A DNA stretch of 10,127 nt. It comes from RUG11237 sp964450185 (lineage in GTDB: Bacteria > Bacillota > Clostridia > Lachnospirales > Lachnospiraceae). The stretch lies in the NCBI GenBank assembly GCA_964450185.1, contig CAYVCL010000090.1, positions 1 to 10,127 of the forward strand, read 5' to 3'. Of the stretch, positions 5,173 to 10,127 are shown one piece after another; the first letter of the stretch is position 1; the number at the start of each line of letters is the position of its first letter. The notes beneath the pieces were generated by a model. That model did not search any database and had not been told where the DNA came from. It saw nothing but the letters and a program-made list of their open reading frames with translations. Made by a program: the position numbers and the translations under genes.

Positions 5173-6694
5173 GCAACTTATTTATATTGGTGCATGTGCT
5201 TTAGCACTTTGCAGCCAGCCGGCATTTTCAGCTAATGCTGCCACATCTGTTACTCTGGCGCCTACAGAAGAACCTGAAAGCAAAGAAACTGCAGAACCTA
5301 CCACTGCACCGGCTGAATCTGTAAATTCTACACCAAAGGAAGTGGGAACCGATGCAAACATTTCCCTTTTAGATAACTGGACAACTCCGGTTGCTACCTA
5401 TGGTCAGACTGTAAATATCGTTCTTCCTTTAGTTAACTTAGGATACGATAATCTTACCAATATTATTGTTACTCCTGAAATGGGGACAAGCACAGATGAT
5501 TTTCCATTTGAAATTGAAAAAACCAGCTATAACGTTTATATAAATGACTTACCTGGTTCTTCCTGCGGTTTAGGTGTAATGGACCGTAGACGTGAAGTTA
5601 CATATACTCTCAAAACAAGAGATGATGTTACTACTGGTTATCACAAGATGACTTTTGACGTTACTTACACTTTATCCAGTGGTACTACAGAAACTACAAC
5701 TGTTGACGCATTTATTGAAACAGTTGGAAAAACAGGCGCAACTTCTGAAGACGGCGGCAAAGTTTCTACTCCAAGACTGATTGTATCCGGATTTACTACT
5801 ACACCGGAAACTGTAAAGGCAGGAGATACTTTCACATTAACTTTACACATTAAAAACACTTCTAAAGCAACTGCTGTAAGCAACCTTACTTTCGACTTAC
5901 AGGCACCTACTACAGGAAGCGATAATACAACAGAAGCAGCAGCTTTTCTTCCTGTTTCCGGTTCCAGTATTATTTTCGTAGACAGTATTGCTCCAAATGC
6001 TACTAAGGATATTTCCATTGATTTGGAATCTCGTGCAGATTTATCCCAGAAACCATACGTACTGACTGTTAATATGGAATACGAAGATAGTAGTTTGAAT
6101 GCTTATACATCTGATGCCAGCGTTTCTATTCCTATCAAGCAGGAAGCCAAATTTGAAATTGGAAACATCGATGTTATGCCAAGCAGTATTTCTGTAGGCA
6201 GCGAATCCAATATTATGTTCACTATTAACAATACAGGGAAAACTCCTCTTTACAATGTAAATGTAACTTTTGATTCTGCTTCTGTAACCGGCGGAGATAC
6301 TTTCTTAGGAAACATTGAAGTTGGTGCTACCGGTAATGTGGATGCCATGGTAACCGGTGAAGCAGTTACTGCGGATGAAGGTAAAGTAAAAGCAATCATA
6401 AGCTACGAAGATGAATCCGGTAATGTAAGTACAAAGGAAAAAGAATTTGAATTGTTTGTAACCGATGAAGTGGCAGATGATTTTAATTTTGACGAAAGCA
6501 TGATGAATGAAGAATTTGTAGAAGGTCAAACAGGTTCCTCCGGTTTTATCGGTATTATTATCGGAATCGTTGTAGTTGTTCTTGCATTAGCGGGTGTTGG
6601 TGCATTTATTATTATTAAGAAAAAGAAGAAAAAAGACTCTGATGACTTTTTTGATTTAGATGAAGGAGAGAGTGACGATAATGAACTTTCTTGA
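5159..6694 (+). CDS. Exported Ig-like/CARDB-type repeat protein with C-terminal membrane anchor, probable exporter accessory subunit
   Basis: 511 residues. A signal peptide (MKKFKQLIYIGACALALCSQ, predicted cleavage after about ANA at 27) is followed by a Thr/Pro/Glu-rich linker (about 30-62). Three beta-rich modules of about 110-130 residues follow (roughly 65-190, 203-327 and 330-435), each resembling CARDB/NEW3-like Ig folds; modules 2 and 3 share the pattern x-G-D/S-x-(F/N)-x-(L/M)-x-(L/F)-x-(I)-x-N-T. A TM helix (about 463-486), six lysines and a short acidic tail (DSDDFFDLDEGESDD) put the C terminus in the cytoplasm. It has no HlyD/MacA-type hairpin or lipoyl domain. Lying between the ATPase and permease genes with overlaps on both sides, it probably works with them as an extracytoplasmic adaptor or substrate-binding element. 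That role is inferred from context. AGGGAGG (5142-5148) supports the start. Confidence 0.9.
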   Translation: MKKFKQLIYIGACALALCSQPAFSANAATSVTLAPTEEPESKETAEPTTAPAESVNSTPKEVGTDANISLLDNWTTPVATYGQTVNIVLPLVNLGYDNLTNIIVTPEMGTSTDDFPFEIEKTSYNVYINDLPGSSCGLGVMDRRREVTYTLKTRDDVTTGYHKMTFDVTYTLSSGTTETTTVDAFIETVGKTGATSEDGGKVSTPRLIVSGFTTTPETVKAGDTFTLTLHIKNTSKATAVSNLTFDLQAPTTGSDNTTEAAAFLPVSGSSIIFVDSIAPNATKDISIDLESRADLSQKPYVLTVNMEYEDSSLNAYTSDASVSIPIKQEAKFEIGNIDVMPSSISVGSESNIMFTINNTGKTPLYNVNVTFDSASVTGGDTFLGNIEVGATGNVDAMVTGEAVTADEGKVKAIISYEDESGNVSTKEKEFELFVTDEVADDFNFDESMMNEEFVEGQTGSSGFIGIIIGIVVVVLALAGVGAFIIIKKKKKKDSDDFFDLDEGESDDNELS

Positions 6695-8090
6695 TTTGCT
6701 GACCATGAGCGCCAGTAACCTCTGGCGCCGTAAATTAAGAACTATTTTGACTGTTCTAGGGGTTGTTATTGGTACTGCTTCTATTGTAGTTATGCTCTCC
6801 CTTGGAATTGGATTGAAGGAATCCTATTTATCAGACATAGAGCAATCCGGTGGTTTAACTACCGTAAATGTTTACTCTGGAAACGAATTTACATTTTATG
6901 ACAGTGATTCCGGTTCCTCCAGTTCCTCGGAACAATTAGAGTTAACAGACGAAGTAATTGAGGAAATTTCCCAAATTGAGCATGTAAAATTTGTTTCACC
7001 TGTTTTAACAGGAAATGTAATTGTCAAACAGGGCGCTTATCAGGTTGACATGAGCATACGTGCAATGACATCCGAAGCTTTAGAAAAAATGGATATTCCT
7101 TTGGAGTCCGGGTCAATTCCTCAAGCTGATGAAGAATTAAGATATGTTGTTGGAAATCAGGTGATCACCAATTTCTATAACGCAAAAACAGATTCTTATC
7201 CTTACTGGGAAACCGGTGAATTACCTGATATAAACTGGCAAGGTGACTTTTTTGCCATTTACGATACAGACGCCTATTACCAGACCCTTTGGGGCGTTAG
7301 TACAGATTCTGAAACAGGTACAACAATACAACCACCCAAAAAATATATTTTAAATAATTTTTCAATGGTAAAAGGTAGCGTGGAAGAATACAATAACTAC
7401 TCTTATGATACCTATTGTAATATTGACGCCTTCAAAGCACAGCTGAAAAAGGTATTTAAAAGCAAAGCTATTCCGGGACAGCCAACCACTAAAAGCGGAA
7501 AGCCTTACAAATATTGGGTATACAACGAAGCCTATGTTCAGGTAGACGATTTTAATTATGTTACCGATGTTCAGAAAGCCATTTCTGATATGGGATTGCA
7601 GGCACAGTCTAATGCGGAATATGTAGAAACCATGCAAAGCCAGTTCAGTACCATTCAGGCTGTACTTGGTGGAATCGGTGCCGTATCTTTATTTGTTGCC
7701 TCCATCGGTATCGCCAATACTATGATGATGTCCATTTATGAAAGAACAAAGGAAATCGGAATTATCAAGGTATTAGGTTGTAGTCTTGGAAATATTCGTA
7801 CACTATTCTTATTGGAAGCTGCCTTTATCGGATTTATTGGAGGATTGCTGGGACTGATACTCAGCTACGGTATATCAGCCATAATAAATAAAATACTTGG
7901 CTCAGGTTCTTCCGCCGACATGGACATGATGGCTATGGGAAGCAGCGCAAGCTCCTCCATTTCTGTAATTCCGGTCTGGCTATGTCTGCTGGCTTTGGGA
8001 TTTGCAGTTTTAGTGGGAATTGTAGCAGGATTCTTACCTGCCATTCGTGCCATGAAACTAAGTCCGTTGAGTGCTATTAAAACGGAGTAA
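6681..8090 (+). CDS. MacB/FtsX-type ABC transporter permease
   Basis: 469 residues from the chosen start. The N-terminal cytoplasmic helix and TM1 (about 18-43: LRTILTVLGVVIGTASIVVM) are typical of MacB-PCD proteins. A large extracytoplasmic domain (about 46-322) follows, then the FtsX domain with TM2 (about 325-348, GGIGAVSLFVASIGIANTMM), the coupling segment SIYERTKEIGIIKVLG, TM3 (about 374-402) and TM4 (about 429-453), ending AIRAMKLSPLSAIKTE. This is the four-TM MacB topology. An in-frame ATG at 6660 would add seven residues, but AAGGAG lies just inside it and precedes the ATG at 6681, and the family's N terminus aligns with MNFLDLLTMSASNLWRRKLR. From 6681 the overlap with the upstream gene is 14 bases, the same as at the previous junction. 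It should form the transmembrane channel or lever of the complex. Confidence 0.94.
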   Translation: MNFLDLLTMSASNLWRRKLRTILTVLGVVIGTASIVVMLSLGIGLKESYLSDIEQSGGLTTVNVYSGNEFTFYDSDSGSSSSSEQLELTDEVIEEISQIEHVKFVSPVLTGNVIVKQGAYQVDMSIRAMTSEALEKMDIPLESGSIPQADEELRYVVGNQVITNFYNAKTDSYPYWETGELPDINWQGDFFAIYDTDAYYQTLWGVSTDSETGTTIQPPKKYILNNFSMVKGSVEEYNNYSYDTYCNIDAFKAQLKKVFKSKAIPGQPTTKSGKPYKYWVYNEAYVQVDDFNYVTDVQKAISDMGLQAQSNAEYVETMQSQFSTIQAVLGGIGAVSLFVASIGIANTMMMSIYERTKEIGIIKVLGCSLGNIRTLFLLEAAFIGFIGGLLGLILSYGISAIINKILGSGSSADMDMMAMGSSASSSISVIPVWLCLLALGFAVLVGIVAGFLPAIRAMKLSPLSAIKTE

Positions 8091-8093
8091 ACT

Positions 8094-8726
8094 ATGATTA
8101 AAGTACTTATTGTAGATGATGTATTAATTTTGTGTCAGGGGCTTAAGGCTATCTTAGAGCAGGATGATGAATTTGTAATTACCGGAATGGCACGAAACGG
8201 TAAAGAAGCTTATGACTTATGTAAGGAAACCCATCCGGACGTGGTTTTGATGGATATGCGAATGCCGGAATACGATGGTGTTTATGGTATTCAAAAAATC
8301 AAAGGGGATTTTCCAACAGTTAAGGTGTTAGTCTTAACTACCTTTGATGACGAGGAAACCATTGAAGCTGCTATGCAAAATGGTGCAGACGGTTACATTT
8401 TAAAGGAGATGGAAGACGGAAAGATTATTCAATCCATCAAAAGTGTTTACCAAGGGATTTCTGTTTTAGGCGAAAGCATTTTTCAACATATGAAAGGTGC
8501 TTTGGTGCAAAAGCCCGTATCTTCCGCCCTTCCTTCTTTAACAGAACGCGAACAGGAATTAACCACCTTAGTGGCAAAGGGATACAGTAATAAGGAAATT
8601 GCTTCCATCCTGTCTTTGGCAGAAGGCACCGTGAAGAATAATATGTCCAAGATTTTGGAAAAATTGAATTTAAAAGACAGGACTCAGTTAGCTATTTATG
8701 CAATTAAGAATGGGCTGGATTGTTAA
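8094..8726 (+). CDS. NarL/LuxR-class response regulator
   Basis: 210 residues. The receiver domain (about 1-120) has acidic residues D8-D9, phosphoacceptor Asp54 (VVLMDMRMPEYDG), switch Thr82/Thr83 (LVLTTFDDE) and Lys104 (DGYILKEM). The C-terminal LuxR helix-turn-helix (about 147-208) reads LTEREQELTTLVAKGYSNKE and then GTVKNNMSKILEKLNLKDR, all canonical. It starts three bases after the permease stop, with GGAG at 8084-8087 inside the permease gene, so it belongs to the ABC operon. These regulators normally work with HisKA_3-type kinases such as those of LiaS/DesK type. None is in this window, and the nearby HisKA kinase has its own OmpR-type partner. It probably regulates its own operon in response to the state of the exporter or a distant kinase; that is inference. 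Confidence 0.95.
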   Translation: MIKVLIVDDVLILCQGLKAILEQDDEFVITGMARNGKEAYDLCKETHPDVVLMDMRMPEYDGVYGIQKIKGDFPTVKVLVLTTFDDEETIEAAMQNGADGYILKEMEDGKIIQSIKSVYQGISVLGESIFQHMKGALVQKPVSSALPSLTEREQELTTLVAKGYSNKEIASILSLAEGTVKNNMSKILEKLNLKDRTQLAIYAIKNGLDC

Positions 8727-8734
8727 AATGAAAT

Positions 8735-8782
8735 TACCGCTGATACACTTACGTGTTCAGCGGTAGTTTTTATTTTCTTTTC
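8735..8782 (+). terminator. Rho-independent terminator of the ABC operon (possibly bidirectional)
   Basis: TACCGCTGA-T-ACAC pairs with GTGTTCAGCGGTA, a 13-bp stem with one bulged T and a TTAC loop (8735-8765), followed by GTTTTTATTTTCTTTT. It lies eight bases after the regulator stop codon. The convergent minus-strand gene ends at 8770, so its transcript enters the same hairpin and meets ATTTCATTTT beyond it, a weaker T-tract. Confidence 0.9.
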
Positions 8783-9162
8783 CTTATTTTTTTTGCAAAA
8801 AACACAATCAACATGCCAAACATAATTCCAATATAGATAATATACAAAATATGGGCAACAATAGCTGGTAGGGGCAATGACAATGTTGGACTATAAAAAC
8901 TTGCCCATGTATATACCACCATAATTATGAACATAATGCAAAATATTTTCAAATTATTATCCACAACGGTTTGATAAATATAGGTCGCTAATATTCCATA
9001 CATCACCATCACATAAATTAAATATAGTAAGTATCCCGTTGTCCACCCCAACGCTTTATATCCTAACACCCAATTCCAATCATGTGCATAGCTATACAAA
9101 AAAATGATTCTAAAAACGAACAATATGAAGAAAATAACCAACTTAAAATTTATTTTTTGCAT
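8770..9162 (-). CDS. Small four-helix membrane protein of unknown function
   Basis: 130 residues with four predicted membrane helices: about 7-26, 38-61, 70-90 and 100-122. The loops are short, and the C terminus is strongly basic (KKIRKRK), suggesting it is cytoplasmic. The loop after helix 1 contains AHDWNWVLGYKALGW. I recognise no family motif. It starts 15 bases after the upstream papain-like gene ends and is probably co-transcribed with it. The ribosome binding site (GGTGAG, three bases from the ATG) is poorly spaced, so the exact start is less certain. Small proteins of this type next to secreted or surface hydrolases can be immunity-like or membrane-assembly partners, but nothing in the sequence proves that here. 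Confidence 0.8.
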   Translation of the reverse strand: MQKINFKLVIFFILFVFRIIFLYSYAHDWNWVLGYKALGWTTGYLLYLIYVMVMYGILATYIYQTVVDNNLKIFCIMFIIMVVYTWASFYSPTLSLPLPAIVAHILYIIYIGIMFGMLIVFFAKKIRKRK

Positions 9163-9177
9163 TATCTCACCAACTTT

Positions 9178-10127
9178 CTACTTTGTCATCGCCGACTTCC
9201 ACTTACTTAATTCTGTTATATTTTTTTCCGTTTTTGCCATAACCTTATAATAATATCTCTTTTTGGAAGCTAAATTGCGATCAGTATATGTCCTTGTCTT
9301 TACTGATGCTATGTATAAATATTCTCCATTACTTTTCTCAGCCCTATACACGCAATATTGTTTAGCTCCTGAAATACTTGACCAATTTAGTGTGATGCTA
9401 CTTTTGTTGTTAGCTGTAGCTTTTGTAATTACCGGTGCCGCTAGTCTAGTAGTAACCACCGCAACTTTGCTATCATTACTTTCATCTCCACCTTTATAAG
9501 CAACAACTTTATAATAATATTTCTTATTTTTATTTAAACGTTTATCTTGATATGTTAATTTACTCGTTTTTCCAACACATTTATATTTCTCCTTTCCATT
9601 TGAACGATAAATTTTATACCCTGACACCGAAGGGACTTTTTTCCATACTATATCAACTGTACTAGCTGTATTTGAAGTAATGCCTTTTATTTCAGGTGTT
9701 CCTATTTTTATAAAACTTTTTTCTTCTGTTTTTGCACTCCTCTTAATATCTCTTGGAGTAATTCCTGGTTCATTAACTTTTCCCGTCGTTTCTATATTAA
9801 TATCCTGCCTATAATATGAAGCCCATACCAATTTAGAACAATACCAATTCTTCTCTTTTTTCGAAGTATTTTTCTTTAAATCAAGATAATATTCTTTACC
9901 TATTTGACTTTTACAGAAGGCTATCGCTTTCTCAGTTTTTTCTTCCGATGCTCCTTTGACTTTGAATATCGTTATATCTTTTTCATCCGCTCTTTGATCA
10001 TCCAACACACTCCTACATACACCTGCATCAATTGCTTCAATAATTCTTATATAATACTGCTGATATTTTTCATCATAAAAATCTCCATTCCGCCGCCTTT
10101 GAGTTGGCGGCACAAATAGTAATGAAA
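9178..10127 (-). CDS. Permuted papain-like (YiiX/YycO-type NlpC/P60) protein with two C-terminal FN3-like domains, 5' end outside the window
   Basis: The frame stays open to the right edge; the first in-frame GTG (10111-10113) lacks a ribosome binding site and is unlikely to be the true start. Numbered from that GTG, residues 20-125 match permuted papain-like amidase/peptidases of the YiiX/YycO group: IIEAIDAGVCRS (24-35), an SQIGKEYYLD segment (69-78), the catalytic cysteine Cys92 in WYCSKLVWASYY and the ITPRDI motif (118-123). Two fibronectin type III-like domains follow (about 138-223 and 226-311), each with a W or Y core and a YYYKV strand. The family's catalytic His normally lies shortly before the IIEA strand, yet the visible upstream residues (VPPTQRRRNGDFYDEK) have none. 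The protein is probably exported and cell-wall-acting, but its signal peptide would lie beyond the window. It may be interrupted near 10090. Confidence 0.8.
   Translation of the reverse strand, partial: SLLFVPPTQRRRNGDFYDEKYQQYYIRIIEAIDAGVCRSVLDDQRADEKDITIFKVKGASEEKTEKAIAFCKSQIGKEYYLDLKKNTSKKEKNWYCSKLVWASYYRQDINIETTGKVNEPGITPRDIKRSAKTEEKSFIKIGTPEIKGITSNTASTVDIVWKKVPSVSGYKIYRSNGKEKYKCVGKTSKLTYQDKRLNKNKKYYYKVVAYKGGDESNDSKVAVVTTRLAAPVITKATANNKSSITLNWSSISGAKQYCVYRAEKSNGEYLYIASVKTRTYTDRNLASKKRYYYKVMAKTEKNITELSKWKSAMTK
10092..10111. repeat. Perfect GC-rich dyad at the right edge
   Basis: GCCGCC (10092-10097) and GGCGGC (10106-10111) form a perfect 6-bp stem around TTTGAGTT. All-GC arms are striking inside a gene that is otherwise strongly AT-rich, and they coincide with the point where the papain-like protein stops resembling its family. 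Confidence 0.6.

Noticed and set aside
6660..6680. ATG at 6660 as the permease start
   Set aside because: The AAGGAG motif falls inside this extension and serves the ATG at 6681, which also matches the family's N terminus.
4438..8090. BceAB-type bacitracin/lantibiotic resistance transporter
   Set aside because: The permease has four TM helices with MacB-PCD architecture rather than the ten-TM BceB layout, and there is an additional Ig-repeat subunit.
1..10127. CRISPR array, tRNA or rRNA genes, transposase genes
   Set aside because: No regularly spaced direct repeats, no tRNA cloverleaf with conserved arms, no rRNA-like sequence and no transposase or integrase motifs were found on either strand.

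Overview
The window looks like a low-G+C Firmicute chromosome segment, most likely a gut clostridium of the Lachnospiraceae type. This is inferred from AT-rich coding sequence, strong AGGAGG ribosome binding sites, lysine/isoleucine-rich proteins and the protein families present; no marker gene fixes the species.

Left block (1-3840, all on the minus strand): a three-gene operon reads leftward from about 3865. It encodes a membrane sensor histidine kinase, an OmpR/PhoB-class response regulator overlapping it by 8 bases, and a cytoplasmic alpha/beta hydrolase of the proline-iminopeptidase-like group. It ends at a hairpin plus T-run at 601-635. After a 358-base gap with odd, locally GC-richer sequence comes the start of a beta-lactamase-family serine hydrolase that runs off the left edge.

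Centre (3841-4437): the divergent intergenic region holds an extended -10 promoter for each flanking operon. Between them is the most unusual object in the window, a 232-base imperfect inverted repeat (3962-4193) with about 64-base arms. Its loop carries two smaller hairpins and a short direct repeat, and it is flanked by G-rich and C-rich tracts. Both strands are open across it, but I read it as a non-coding repeat or structured RNA rather than a gene.

Right block (4438-8782, plus strand): a tightly packed four-gene operon encodes a MacB/LolD-type ABC ATPase, an exported Ig-like repeat protein with a C-terminal anchor, a MacB/FtsX-type permease and a NarL/LuxR-class response regulator. It ends at a strong terminator. 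The first three should form one membrane complex that acts on an extracytoplasmic substrate. The regulator probably controls the operon, but no partner kinase is next to it.

Right end (8770-10127, minus strand): a four-helix small membrane protein of unknown function lies downstream of a permuted papain-like (YiiX/YycO-type) protein with two fibronectin type III-like domains, which runs off the right edge. Its sequence near the edge looks foreign (a GC-rich perfect dyad), so the gene may be interrupted there.

No rRNA, tRNA, CRISPR array, recognised riboswitch or transposase was seen.
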